Shown: positions 56,301-64,000 of the stretch, one piece after another
How the letters are laid out: each line of letters starts with the position of its first letter
Position numbering within the stretch: position 1 is the first letter of the stretch
Assembly: GCF_034067285.1 (NCBI RefSeq)
Contig: NZ_CP139286.1
Coordinates: 1,736,001-1,800,000, forward strand
Direction of reading: 5' to 3'
Length of the DNA stretch: 64,000 nucleotides
From: Acinetobacter pittii
GTDB taxonomy: Bacteria; Pseudomonadota; Gammaproteobacteria; Pseudomonadales; Moraxellaceae
Translations under genes and position numbers: made by a program
Notes under the pieces: model-generated
Seen by the model: the letters and a program-made list of their open reading frames with translations, nothing else
The model's database searches: none
What the model was told of the DNA's origin: nothing

Positions 56301-59300
56301 CTGCCAAAGCCACAAATTCGTACCCATAGCCGAATAGCCGAAACGCCTGAGCAACAGCTTTTATGCCAAATTACTGCATCTGTTCTTAAGCTTGACGCTA
56401 TTGGGATTGATGACGACTTCTTTATGACAGGTGGCGATAGTATTTCGGCTATTATGCTTTGTACTCAATTGCGCCAACGTGGTTACGGCTTAAGACCAAG
56501 TGATGTATTCCAATTTAAAACAGTTGCCGCTATAGCGCCGCAACTTACCCGTTTAGATGAGCAACAAGCGGCCGTTTCAAAACCGTTATTTTCAGCGGAC
56601 CTAGAACAAAAAGTTCAAGAAAAATATGGAAAAAACAGCACGATTTTGCCTTTGCTTCCTTTGCAAAAAGGCATGTTGTTCTTATCTCAAGTAGAAAATC
56701 AATCAAATTATAATGCCTTTACTCGTCTGAGCTTGAATGGAGACATTGATCCGGTACGTTTACAGCAAGCGTTGATTACCGTATTAAAACGTCACCCTCA
56801 ATTAGGTGGGCATTTTGATAGCGAATTAGCTGAAGAACCTATTTTTATCTATTCATTACACCCTACTCAAGCTTGGCCAGTTCAGTTTTGTTCGGTTACT
56901 TCCGATTTACTTGAGCAAACCATTCAAGAGGCATTACAGCAACCGATTCACCTTGACCAACCCTATGGCTTAATTCGGGCAACCTTAATTCAACATGCTC
57001 CTGAACAATCCGAATTATTGATTATGGTGCATCATCTTTTAACAGATGGTTGGTCAACTCCACTATTTTTACAAGACTTTATTAAAGCCTATCAGCAAAC
57101 TAACCAACCACTGCCAGTGCTTGAACATAGTTATGAAACGGTGATTAAAGCTTTATCTGGGCGTGATCATGAAACGTCAAAAGCGATATGGCAACGTGAT
57201 TTAGCTGATTTACAACCACTTATTTTATTTAATCAAGCACAGCAAGCTGTACAGGAAACGTCATATCGTTTAAGTGCCGAGTTGGGTGCAAAACTTCAAC
57301 ATAAATTACGCCAACAAGGCATCACGCTCAATGTCTTCATGCAAATGATTTGGGCAATGACTTTAAATATTTATGCTCATCGTGAAGATATTGTGTTTGG
57401 TACTCCTGTTTCGGGGCGTTCGGCACCTATCAATGGTTTAGAGCAGCAGATTGGATTGTTTTTAAATACGATTCCGGTGCGTGTAAAACTCAACATGCAG
57501 CAAACACTTTGGGAACAATTGCCTCAGTTACAGCAATTGCATGTTGAACATTTAGAACATGATGGTTTAGGACTAAGTGCAATTCAGCAATTGATAGCTC
57601 AGGGCAATCTTTTCGATAGTTTGTTAGTTGTAGAAAACTACCCAGATAACCAGTATTTACAGCAAAAACTTGGTGATGCTGCTATTTCCAAAATTACAAA
57701 TCGCGGTTATAGCCATTATCCGCTTGCTTTGTTGGTTATTCCTGATCATCAAATTGAACTATTACTCGAACAGCGTGGTGTAATTGATCAGCCAGAACAT
57801 TTCTTAGAGCGAATGGTTCAATTGATTGAAATTGCACTAAATGAACCAGAGACGTCTCTAAGTCATTATCGCTTACAGCTGGCTGAAGAACACGATTTAG
57901 TCCAGAAAACAAATCAAACCCAATACTATGTTCGCCAAAGCACGTTACAGCAATTACTCAGAGAACAAGCTCGAATTACGCCTGAACAAACGGCGTTATC
58001 TGATGAAAATCATCAGCTCAGTTTCAGTGAACTGCGTTTGCAAGTTTGTGCATTAGCACAGCAATTACAAATCGCGGGTGTACAGGCTGGAGATATTGTT
58101 GCCGTTGCCCTGCCAAGATCAGTCAAACTGAGTATTGCGATTTTGGCGGTAATTGAAGCAGGTGCAGCTTATTTACCTATTGATTTACAACATCCGTCTG
58201 AACGCATCAAATTTATGTTGCAAGATGCTAAATCTAAACTTGTGATTGGTGAACAAAAAGATTTAGCAGCTATTGTTCACCCATCAATAGCTACCTTTGC
58301 TTTTAATGAATTATTTGATGAAACAAAGATTGATTTAAGTAGCTATAAAACGACAGTTATTACCCCACAGCACCCGGCATATTTAATCTATACATCAGGT
58401 ACAACAGGCCAGCCAAAAGGTGTCATGGTTTCTCACCAAGCCATTGTGAACCGTATTTTATGGATGCAATCAGAGTATCCGCTGTCAGCAACCGATACGA
58501 TTTTGCAAAAAACGCCATGCACTTTTGATGTTTCAGTATGGGAGTTTTTCTGGTCATATTTAGTAGGTGCACGACTAGTGATGGCACCTATAGATGCACA
58601 CCGTGACCCATTGGCATTATTAAGTCTCATTCAAAAATATCAGGTAACAACATTACATTTTGTACCGTCAATGTTGGCTGTTTTTGAAAATGCTGCCACC
58701 GAAATTTTGTCATCTGCTCAGCGTCAAAGTTTACCAATTCGCCGAGTGTTCTGTAGTGGTGAGGCATTACCAACAGCTCTAGCAAAATCATTTACCGAGC
58801 ATTTTAGTTGTGAGCTACATAACTTATATGGCCCAACAGAAGCGGCCGTAGATGTGAGTTGTATGGATGCAACACTAGGCTTACACCCTGAAGAAAGTAG
58901 CGTCGCAATTGGTTATCCAGTCTGGAATACCCAGCTTTATATTTTAGATAAATACTTACGTCCTGTACCTGTTGGAGTAGACGGTGAGCTTTATTTAGCA
59001 GGCCATCAACTGGCCATGGGTTATTTATATCGAGCGGACTTAACGGCAACACGTTTTGTGGCAAATCCATTTACAGCAGGTCAACGCATGTACCGTACTG
59101 GTGATATTGCCCGTTGGCATGCAGACGGCAGTATTCAATATGTGGGCCGTGCTGATGATCAGCTAAAAATACGAGGTCAACGTATAGAACTGGGTGAAAT
59201 TGAACAGCAATTACGCTTACTCAGTGGTCTTGATGCGGTTGTACATCCTATCTCTTCTGAGCAAAATAAAGCAGATGTTCAATTGGTCGCTTACTTGCAA

Positions 59301-60497
59301 ACAACTGCACCTGTGGACATCGACCAGTTAAAGAAACAATTGGCGAAACAGCTTCCAACTTATATGGTGCCTACACACTATATGCTAGTTGAGAAATTCC
59401 CATTAAGTCATAATGGGAAGCTGGACCGTAAAGCACTGCCACAACCGCAGCTAGAGTCTTCAAATACAGAAAAACAGTACGCTACCACTGCTTTTGAACA
59501 TGAGCTGACACGTATATTCCAGCAAGTTTTAAATACAGATCAAAATATTGGTGTAAACGAAGATTTCTTTGCGATTGGTGGACATTCCATTTTGGTGATG
59601 AAGCTTGCAATTGAAATCCGAAAAGTATTTAAGCGGACCATTCCAATTGGCCAGTTGATGAGTCATGTCACGATTCAACGTTTAGCAGCTTTACTTCTTA
59701 CACAAGAACGTTTGGCAGAAGTTGAACAAACTGGCATGCAGCCTATTTTACCAATCCGTTCTGGTTCTGGGCATCCATTGTTCTGTTTCTACCCGGGTTC
59801 TGGTTCGGCATGGCAATATACAGTGCTGAATCGTTATCTACACTCTGAATTACCCATTATTGGGTTGCAGTCTCCTCGACCTGAAGGTCTATTGGCAAAT
59901 AGCGCTGATATGGACGAACTGGTTGAAAAACAACTTGAGATTATTCGTAAGCAACAACCAACAGGACCTTATACGTTACTAGGTTATTCACTTGGCGGCA
60001 CTGTGGCTTATGCCGTTGCAGCGAAGTTAACTGAACAAGGTGAAAAAGTTGATTTTCTTGGTTTATTAGACACTTACCCTGCTGAAATTCATCAGTGGTT
60101 AGATTTGTCGGTAGAGGAAATGAATGCTGAAGCTGAACAAGAACAGCTTCAATTCTTCAATGATATTTTAGCTGATGCAGATATGGCTTTAAGTGAAGAA
60201 ACCCGCCGTTTACAAGAGGATATTTTTGCGAACTATCGCGATGCGGTCCGTTTATTAAAACCTTATAAAATGCCGCACTTTGATGGTGAATTACACGTAG
60301 TTGTCGCTGAAAAAGACTTGCTGCCGTATATTCAACCAGAACAACAATGGTCACCTTTAGTCAAAAAACTCAATATTGTTCGACTGAGTGAAGCGGACCA
60401 TACCAATATATTGTCTCCGCAGCAGCTTGAAACACTTGGTCCGATTTTAAACCGCATGATTTGTCAGGCGCGCGGTTTAGAGGAGCACACGCCATGA
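53346..60497 (+). CDS. dhbF: Dimodular siderophore NRPS, C-A-T-C-A-T-TE
   Basis: This 2383-residue nonribosomal peptide synthetase is close in length to DhbF of bacillibactin and much longer than EntF. Domains: C1 (about 10-440; HHIMLDG, His153); A1 (about 465-960; FTSGSTGRPKGV, YRTGDLVRW); T1 (GGDS, Ser1032); C2 (about 1080-1500; HHLLTDG, His1230); A2 (about 1525-2010; YTSGTTGQPKGV, YRTGDIARW); T2 (GGHS, Ser2081); TE (GYSLGG, Ser2215; DHTN). The A2 pocket reads D-V-W-H-F-S-L-V-D-K, the serine code of EntF. The A1 pocket reads D-S-L-D-L-G-L-V-D-K, which I cannot assign. No epimerase. Inferred product: DHB-X-Ser units joined or released by the TE. Confidence 0.95.
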   Translation: MNQALNNEFTPDLSQPTRFELASTQLGIFLADHLSSIEDLYTIAHCLELPKTVDIPTFKKAIQIGLNEADTVIASYSSDPSQPFIELNNQVQFQIEEFDFCHLTPKKAQQRLWDWMPSDRQCAKSLKAGESQLFRQVLFTTHDKVYWYQRYHHIMLDGFSMINLTKRIVELYQQLQEEKDLSISPFIGVNDVISERQAYENSHQFKIDQTFWKAYCEDLPSPVSLSTHHLAAKTTATFIKHQLRFSTGILEQIQALAEQSKLALNDMMMSLSLHYIYKMTDKAELVNGIPFMRRLGSKAIRSTLPTVNVLPVKFKVAEKDSWVSLAQHVQEQLQEIRPHQKYDAEQILRDLNSIDIHERMYGPILNYKAFDQDLVIDGEKVKTHHISTGPIDDFEFSFIVQDHELIIELRADSQRYTQDELFNHGQRLTLLLEQALIRPEQPCSNFNITTPQELTALTQSGIGPRVSHPEQYNNVLDIFYEQVKKYPERTAIVSGERPNLQHLSFAELAVKVNQLTRFLQENGARKQTVIAGAIPRSIDSVVVMLSVLNSGASFLPLDLDYPIDRMQMMCEDANPLFVLTTQALAQQLPQNIQQLYLDQEDVQTQIRKQDASDISAENRKFDFQDVAYVIFTSGSTGRPKGVMNTHGSLLNLILSHKPTIYWPVLEAVNERFPDRPLRAAHTHSFSFDSSWLQVFWMLWGQELHIFDENMRRDAFGLVQEIQQRQIDTLDLPPSFCAQMMTNGLFVENQHHPSLILIGGEAAPLALWQQLNAQPALFAHNLYGPTEYTVDTFRAELKQTARPVIGNPIGNTQAYVLDRHLQRCPTGVIGELYISGFGIANGYLGRADLSAARFVANPFEHGQRMYRTGDLVRWNSAGKLEFMGRCDDQIKIRGYRVEIGEVENALSILTNVESAVVIAEPINNSHRLLGYCVVKDIELDEKTSEQLSQQYLSQLRQNLPEYMVPSALTVMSEFPRNVSGKVDKKALPKPQIRTHSRIAETPEQQLLCQITASVLKLDAIGIDDDFFMTGGDSISAIMLCTQLRQRGYGLRPSDVFQFKTVAAIAPQLTRLDEQQAAVSKPLFSADLEQKVQEKYGKNSTILPLLPLQKGMLFLSQVENQSNYNAFTRLSLNGDIDPVRLQQALITVLKRHPQLGGHFDSELAEEPIFIYSLHPTQAWPVQFCSVTSDLLEQTIQEALQQPIHLDQPYGLIRATLIQHAPEQSELLIMVHHLLTDGWSTPLFLQDFIKAYQQTNQPLPVLEHSYETVIKALSGRDHETSKAIWQRDLADLQPLILFNQAQQAVQETSYRLSAELGAKLQHKLRQQGITLNVFMQMIWAMTLNIYAHREDIVFGTPVSGRSAPINGLEQQIGLFLNTIPVRVKLNMQQTLWEQLPQLQQLHVEHLEHDGLGLSAIQQLIAQGNLFDSLLVVENYPDNQYLQQKLGDAAISKITNRGYSHYPLALLVIPDHQIELLLEQRGVIDQPEHFLERMVQLIEIALNEPETSLSHYRLQLAEEHDLVQKTNQTQYYVRQSTLQQLLREQARITPEQTALSDENHQLSFSELRLQVCALAQQLQIAGVQAGDIVAVALPRSVKLSIAILAVIEAGAAYLPIDLQHPSERIKFMLQDAKSKLVIGEQKDLAAIVHPSIATFAFNELFDETKIDLSSYKTTVITPQHPAYLIYTSGTTGQPKGVMVSHQAIVNRILWMQSEYPLSATDTILQKTPCTFDVSVWEFFWSYLVGARLVMAPIDAHRDPLALLSLIQKYQVTTLHFVPSMLAVFENAATEILSSAQRQSLPIRRVFCSGEALPTALAKSFTEHFSCELHNLYGPTEAAVDVSCMDATLGLHPEESSVAIGYPVWNTQLYILDKYLRPVPVGVDGELYLAGHQLAMGYLYRADLTATRFVANPFTAGQRMYRTGDIARWHADGSIQYVGRADDQLKIRGQRIELGEIEQQLRLLSGLDAVVHPISSEQNKADVQLVAYLQTTAPVDIDQLKKQLAKQLPTYMVPTHYMLVEKFPLSHNGKLDRKALPQPQLESSNTEKQYATTAFEHELTRIFQQVLNTDQNIGVNEDFFAIGGHSILVMKLAIEIRKVFKRTIPIGQLMSHVTIQRLAALLLTQERLAEVEQTGMQPILPIRSGSGHPLFCFYPGSGSAWQYTVLNRYLHSELPIIGLQSPRPEGLLANSADMDELVEKQLEIIRKQQPTGPYTLLGYSLGGTVAYAVAAKLTEQGEKVDFLGLLDTYPAEIHQWLDLSVEEMNAEAEQEQLQFFNDILADADMALSEETRRLQEDIFANYRDAVRLLKPYKMPHFDGELHVVVAEKDLLPYIQPEQQWSPLVKKLNIVRLSEADHTNILSPQQLETLGPILNRMICQARGLEEHTP

Positions 60498-61744
60498 GCT
60501 TCAAATCTATATTGACCGATTTTAGTCTTTTAAAACGCAATGCTCATTTCCGACATGTATTTATTGCCCGCACATTGTCATTGTTAACCATTGGTATGTT
60601 AGTCGTGGCTATTCCAAAACAAGTCTATGACATTACGGGTAGTTCATTAAATGTTGCCGTTGCAATGGCTTTTGAAGGCATTGCCATGTTTATTGGTTTA
60701 TTGCTTGGTGGTTTGCTGTCAGATCGCAAAGATCGAAAATGGCTAATTTTATTGGCACGTGGTGTATGTGGCTTAGGCTTTGCTGGCCTCGCGATTAATG
60801 CCATGTTTGAGCAACCTTCGCTCTATGCTATTTATTTCCTTTCAGCATGGGATGGTTTCTTTGGTGCACTCGGTGTAACCGCAATGATGGCGATTATGCC
60901 TGTGATTGTAGGGCGCGAAAATATTGTACAAGCCCGTGCTATTAGTATGGTATCCGTACGTCTTGCAACCGTTATTTCACCTGCAATCGGCGGTATATTA
61001 ATTGCTGCTAGCGGTGTTGCGACCGTGTATTGGGTCTCAACAGTGGGTACTTTACTTACTGTATTTTTATTAATGGGGCTACCTGCGCTTAAACCGCAAC
61101 ATGCATCAAATGGCGAGAGCCCTCTTCGCCAATTAGTCCAAGGCTTTAAATTCGTCTTTAAAAATAAAGTAGTCGGTAGCACGATTTTAATAGGCACATT
61201 GCTTAGTTTTAGCAGTGCTATTCGCATTATTCTTCCGCAAATGGCAGATGAAATCTTTCACGGCGGTGCATTTGAACTCGGTCTTATGTATTCAGCAGTG
61301 CCTTTAGGTTCAACATTAGGTGCTTTACTCAGTGGTTGGACAACACGGTTACTCAGACCCGGCTTGGTCATGCTCTATACGTGTTTAGGCGTTTTTAGCT
61401 GCATGATTATGATTGGGCTTTCACCATGGTTAATCGTGACTTTGCCAATTTTATGCGTTTTCGGATATTTGATGTCGATTGCGAACTTGCTTCAATACAG
61501 CATTGTGCAAGGACATACCCCTGATGAATATTTAGGACGTATTAATTCAATCTGGCTTGCACAAGATGCATTAGGTGACTCAATTGCCACCACAACTTTA
61601 GGTCTTTTAACACGGTTTTTACCTATATCAGGAAGTATCCTCTTCTTTGGTATATTAAGCTTTGCAGTAGGGTTTATGTTCTTATTCAACTCTCAAGATA
61701 TGCGTAAAACAGGATTCCAAGATCCTAAGTTACAAGAAAATTAA
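60494..61744 (+). CDS. entS: EntS-like major facilitator siderophore exporter
   Basis: The 416-residue MFS protein is predicted to export the finished siderophore across the inner membrane. Its ATG (60494) overlaps the NRPS stop as ATGA, giving tight coupling; a frame extending 11 residues upstream is the NRPS reading region and is rejected. Twelve hydrophobic helices are expected. The motif-A-like loop LLGGLLSDRKDRKWLILLA and the EntS-like opening TDFSLLKRNAHFRHVFIART are visible. The mass of about 45 kDa fits the protein called P45 in A. baumannii 8399, from memory. A UUCG-loop terminator follows. Confidence 0.92.
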   Translation: MSFKSILTDFSLLKRNAHFRHVFIARTLSLLTIGMLVVAIPKQVYDITGSSLNVAVAMAFEGIAMFIGLLLGGLLSDRKDRKWLILLARGVCGLGFAGLAINAMFEQPSLYAIYFLSAWDGFFGALGVTAMMAIMPVIVGRENIVQARAISMVSVRLATVISPAIGGILIAASGVATVYWVSTVGTLLTVFLLMGLPALKPQHASNGESPLRQLVQGFKFVFKNKVVGSTILIGTLLSFSSAIRIILPQMADEIFHGGAFELGLMYSAVPLGSTLGALLSGWTTRLLRPGLVMLYTCLGVFSCMIMIGLSPWLIVTLPILCVFGYLMSIANLLQYSIVQGHTPDEYLGRINSIWLAQDALGDSIATTTLGLLTRFLPISGSILFFGILSFAVGFMFLFNSQDMRKTGFQDPKLQEN

Positions 61745-61755
61745 ACCCTAAATAA

Positions 61756-61783
61756 AAAAGAAGGCAATTCGTTGCCTTCTTTT
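61756..61783. terminator. Bidirectional terminator with TTCG tetraloop
   Basis: AAAAGAAGGCAA, TTCG loop, TTGCCTTCTTTT: a stable tetraloop hairpin between the convergent exporter and phosphopantetheinyl transferase genes. Confidence 0.85.
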
Positions 61784-61786
61784 GTT

Positions 61787-62533
61787 TTAAGCAAAATTTC
61801 GTGCCTGAAAAACCCAAGTCATAATATGGTCTTGTTCTACAGTCCAGCCACCTTGATATTGTTCTAAGAGTTGATAGCGCTTTTGAATTTCTGGCAAAAA
61901 AGTTAGCGTTAATGTTTGATTTTCAAAATTAATATCAACGATCGATGCTTCTAAGAAATCGATATATTGCTTTGCAGTGGGATAAACCGCTTTATATAGA
62001 CTTTCTTTTATAGAAAAAATTAAGCTCACATAATGGGCAAAATCAAAAAACTCAGCCACTTTATTTTTCCATAAATCAAACTCAGATGGTGTTAAAACAA
62101 GATGTGCACTCTCTAGAGCAAATTCTGAGGTCACCCAGTGCTCAATATCAATTCCCAAATAAATCGCATTATTAGATAGCGCAACAATTAACTTATTTTG
62201 TGAATGACTAATGCTCCCCAAAACATGAGATGGCCAAATAGGCAAAGGTTCATGCATCGAGGTTATTGGCTGATCTAAACCGAAATGATGATTTAAAACT
62301 GCCTGAGCTAATACTCTGCCACATAAGTACTCATTTTTACGTTCGACACGCGCTTGAGCAATTTTTAGGGGATGCTCTAATTGCTGGTCTATATGCAAAT
62401 GATGCGTTTTTGATAAATCTAGACCATAACAAAATAGCTCGGATGTAAGAAAAATAGGGTTCGAAATTTCATAAATTGATTTACTGAGTGGTTCAGGAAT
62501 GTATAGATAATGACTCACTGGATTCGGCTTCAA
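61787..62533 (-). CDS. entD: 4'-phosphopantetheinyl transferase (EntD-like)
   Basis: This 248-residue transferase arms the carrier domains of the NRPS and the aryl carrier protein with phosphopantetheine from CoA. Motifs: RKNEYLCGRVLAQ, PIWPSHVLGSISHSQN, YLGIDIEHW (Mg-binding Asp, Glu) and SLIFSIKESLYKAVYP (the F/W-x-x-KES-x-x-K signature). The start is unsure: the frame opens with a TTG at 62533, and a GTG at 62518 is an alternative. Neither has a strong ribosome site. It is divergent from the small membrane protein genes, with a Fur-box-like sequence between. Confidence 0.92.
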   Translation of the reverse strand: MKPNPVSHYLYIPEPLSKSIYEISNPIFLTSELFCYGLDLSKTHHLHIDQQLEHPLKIAQARVERKNEYLCGRVLAQAVLNHHFGLDQPITSMHEPLPIWPSHVLGSISHSQNKLIVALSNNAIYLGIDIEHWVTSEFALESAHLVLTPSEFDLWKNKVAEFFDFAHYVSLIFSIKESLYKAVYPTAKQYIDFLEASIVDINFENQTLTLTFLPEIQKRYQLLEQYQGGWTVEQDHIMTWVFQARNFA

Positions 62534-62604
62534 AATAAATATTTTTAATGAGTTATCTTCTATCTTAACTTACATACTGCAAATCTATAAATAATTATAT
62601 TTAT

Positions 62605-62628
62605 CATTTGATAATAATTATTATTTAC
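62605..62628. promoter_or_regulatory. Fur-box-like site between entD and the PepSY module
   Basis: TGATAATAATTATTATTTA starting near 62609 resembles paired TGATAAT half sites with an AT-rich spacer. It lies between the two divergent transcription units. Confidence 0.5.
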
Positions 62629-62677
62629 TTATACTGTTGGGTAAATTTTGATTTTAATTTACTTATAAACATCGATT

Positions 62678-62935
62678 ATGAAACTTATAGGACTTTTTTT
62701 GACCCTGTTGGGAGCGGTCAGTATCTATTGTAGTCATAGCAACCAGAATCTGTTGTCTCAACATCTTCCTACTCTCTTTAAGTATTTGGGTCTAGTGCTA
62801 TTAAGCATTGGATTTATTGCACTCTTTGCAAGCTTACCAAAAGTTGTTGCCGCTTTTTGTTGGTTCATGCTCATCATTTTTGCTTGGTCGTTTCTCCCTT
62901 TTATGGCGCTTTTTAAACGGAAACTGGTTTCATGA
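62678..62935 (+). CDS. Small membrane protein (DUF3325-like)
   Basis: The 85-residue protein has two to three hydrophobic helices (LIGLFLTLLGAVSIYCS, FKYLGLVLLSIGFIALFAS, VAAFCWFMLIIFAWSFLPFM). Small proteins of this type, which I link from memory to DUF3325, are found upstream of PepSY-type proteins in iron-uptake loci of gamma-proteobacteria. Its stop overlaps the next ATG (ATGA). A role in ferric-siderophore handling at the inner membrane is inference. Confidence 0.65.
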   Translation: MKLIGLFLTLLGAVSIYCSHSNQNLLSQHLPTLFKYLGLVLLSIGFIALFASLPKVVAAFCWFMLIIFAWSFLPFMALFKRKLVS

Positions 62936-63222
62936 AAGCTAAAATTCAGTCTCCGATCCAGCCAGACTGGTGGAGTAAAACTTTTGCTGGTGGTGTTTTT
63001 GGTCTAAGTCTTTCTATCGCGATTGGTAATTTGATTGTTTTATTAGGCCAACCTTATATAGCCATGGATTTATTGGTGCAATTGGGGATGTGGAGTGTTC
63101 CTTGGGTTTGGATGCCTATTATGTTTGGCAGTTATTTTTTTACGACTGGGCGAAAAGCGCTTATCTATTTATTGACTGCCAATGCCCTAGCGTATAGCTG
63201 TATTTTTGTATTACGGGGTTAA
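62932..63222 (+). CDS. Small membrane protein (DUF3649-like)
   Basis: The 96-residue protein has a short polar N-terminus (MKAKIQSPIQPDWWSKTFAGG) and three hydrophobic helices. The W.SK...GG..G...A...GN pattern recalls DUF3649 proteins, which accompany PepSY membrane proteins next to siderophore receptors. It overlaps the upstream gene by four bases and is followed two bases later by the PepSY gene. Confidence 0.65.
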   Translation: MKAKIQSPIQPDWWSKTFAGGVFGLSLSIAIGNLIVLLGQPYIAMDLLVQLGMWSVPWVWMPIMFGSYFFTTGRKALIYLLTANALAYSCIFVLRG

Positions 63223-63224
63223 AC

Positions 63225-64000
63225 ATGAAAGTACGTTCAGACATCATGAAATTAGCAAAAAGCATGCATACTTGGGTGGGTGTATGTGCTGGGATTTTGC
63301 TTTTTATCTGTTTCTTTGCTGGTGGGCTCAGCATGTTTCAGCACCACATTAGTAAGTGGGCTACGCCAACACAGCAAGTTTTACCGAAAGTCTCACCCGA
63401 CCAATATAATGAACTCATTCAAAAAGTACAGACTGCCTATCCTGCTGCGCAAAAGAACTTCACACTAAATTTATCGTCCAATGAATTTCACTATGCGCCC
63501 ATTACCTGGAGTGAACATGAACGTGGAGATGGCTTTAATGCTGCTCAAACTACGTGGATGGCAAGCTTAGACGATAAAGGTCAGTTAATCGTTGCTCAAG
63601 AAAACTTATCTAAGGCAGGTTGGCTAATTGAACAGTTGCATGAAACAGCAGGTATACCGGGCATGGTAGGCCATCACGGTCTAGGCCTTTATGTGATGGG
63701 TGTTGTTTCGATTCTATATTTTCTTGCCCTGCTTTCAGGGGTAATCATTCTATTACCCACCTTGGTAAAGGATTATTTTGTCATTCGTCCTGGTAAAAAT
63801 AAAAAGCGCTTTTGGTTAGATGCGCATAACGTGATTGGAATTACCAGCTTACCATTCCACATCATTATTAGTATTAGCGTTATTGTCTTTGCTTTTCATG
63901 ACTTTTTTTATGATGCTATTGGACAACTTGCACTCAAAGGACAGCCTGTTTTCCAGCGTTCTCCCCCGGCACTTATACAACCAAAACAAACACAAATCGA
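63225..64000 (+). CDS. PepSY-associated transmembrane protein, partial
   Basis: The frame starts at the ATG at 63225 and runs off the window; about 258 residues are seen. The N-terminal helix MKLAKSMHTWVGVCAGILLF with its conserved HTWVG, a large periplasmic PepSY-like region, and HETAGIPGMVGHHGLGLYVM followed by another helix and AHNVIGITSLPFHIIISISV are typical of the PepSY_TM (PiuB/FegB-like) family. Its paired His residues in helices are thought to bind heme for ferric-siderophore reduction. It belongs to the DUF3325/DUF3649/PepSY set that probably works with the siderophore locus. Confidence 0.85.
   Translation, partial: MKVRSDIMKLAKSMHTWVGVCAGILLFICFFAGGLSMFQHHISKWATPTQQVLPKVSPDQYNELIQKVQTAYPAAQKNFTLNLSSNEFHYAPITWSEHERGDGFNAAQTTWMASLDDKGQLIVAQENLSKAGWLIEQLHETAGIPGMVGHHGLGLYVMGVVSILYFLALLSGVIILLPTLVKDYFVIRPGKNKKRFWLDAHNVIGITSLPFHIIISISVIVFAFHDFFYDAIGQLALKGQPVFQRSPPALIQPKQTQI

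Noticed and set aside
60461..60493. Upstream start of the MFS exporter inside the NRPS gene
   Set aside because: The ATGA overlap at 60494 is the usual coupled start and gives the EntS-like N-terminus.
41082..62533. Assignment of the locus to acinetobactin, fimsbactin or baumannoferrin
   Set aside because: There are no histidine decarboxylase, ornithine hydroxylase, cyclisation-domain NRPS or NIS synthetase genes here; the content is of the enterobactin/bacillibactin type.
63280..63468. A 62-residue frame near the right edge
   Set aside because: It is a shifted frame within the PepSY-type gene starting at 63225.

Overview
The window reads as chromosomal DNA of an Acinetobacter, most likely a member of the A. 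calcoaceticus-baumannii complex. It is AT-rich, and it carries a complete adeRS-adeABC efflux locus and a pqqABCDE operon whose PqqA matches the Acinetobacter form. From memory, the Ade proteins resemble A. baumannii ones but differ at many positions, so a sister species such as A. pittii, A. nosocomialis or A. calcoaceticus is at least as likely. I see no rRNA, tRNA, insertion sequence, integrase or CRISPR array.

Layout. 1-1340: a partial membrane protein divergent from a TetR regulator. 1357-9080: AdeCBA efflux pump divergent from its AdeRS two-component system, with the expected AdeR direct repeats between them. 9165-15330: an oxidative catabolic module (Baeyer-Villiger-type flavoprotein monooxygenase, alpha/beta hydrolase, PhyH dioxygenase) facing a TetR regulator and a FadL-like outer membrane channel. 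A nearly identical 29-bp palindrome lies in front of both transcription units. 15330-16890: a long non-coding stretch with a 380-bp array of an 8-bp repeat. 16888-23732: a chaperone-usher pilus operon (subunit, chaperone, usher, tip adhesin) flanked by two small secreted proteins. 23789-34456: mixed accessory and housekeeping genes: glutathione-dependent formaldehyde dehydrogenase, a TIM-barrel-like protein of unknown role, a catalase-like lipoprotein, a GFA protein, a phospholipase D family enzyme, a uracil-DNA-glycosylase-like protein, several very small proteins and a candidate small RNA. 34457-38788: pqqABCDE plus a dipeptidase. 39245-41026: a UshA-type nucleotidase lipoprotein.

41082-62533 is the most interesting region, a catecholate siderophore locus. 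It contains a Fur-like regulator with a degraded metal site, a TonB receptor, an RND exporter, all four 2,3-dihydroxybenzoate genes (isochorismate synthase, isochorismatase-ArCP, dehydrogenase, DHB-AMP ligase), a Fes-like esterase, an MbtH protein, a 2383-residue NRPS (C-A-T-C-A-T-TE), an EntS-like exporter and an EntD-like phosphopantetheinyl transferase. The second adenylation domain shows the serine code of EntF. The first has a different, acidic pocket that I cannot assign. The likely product is an oligomer of DHB-X-Ser, different from acinetobactin, fimsbactin and baumannoferrin. Fur-box-like sequences lie at the three divergent promoters. From memory and unchecked, the locus resembles one described in A. 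baumannii 8399 (genes called om73, p114 and p45).

The window ends with two small membrane proteins and the start of a PepSY-type membrane protein, a set often found beside siderophore receptors.
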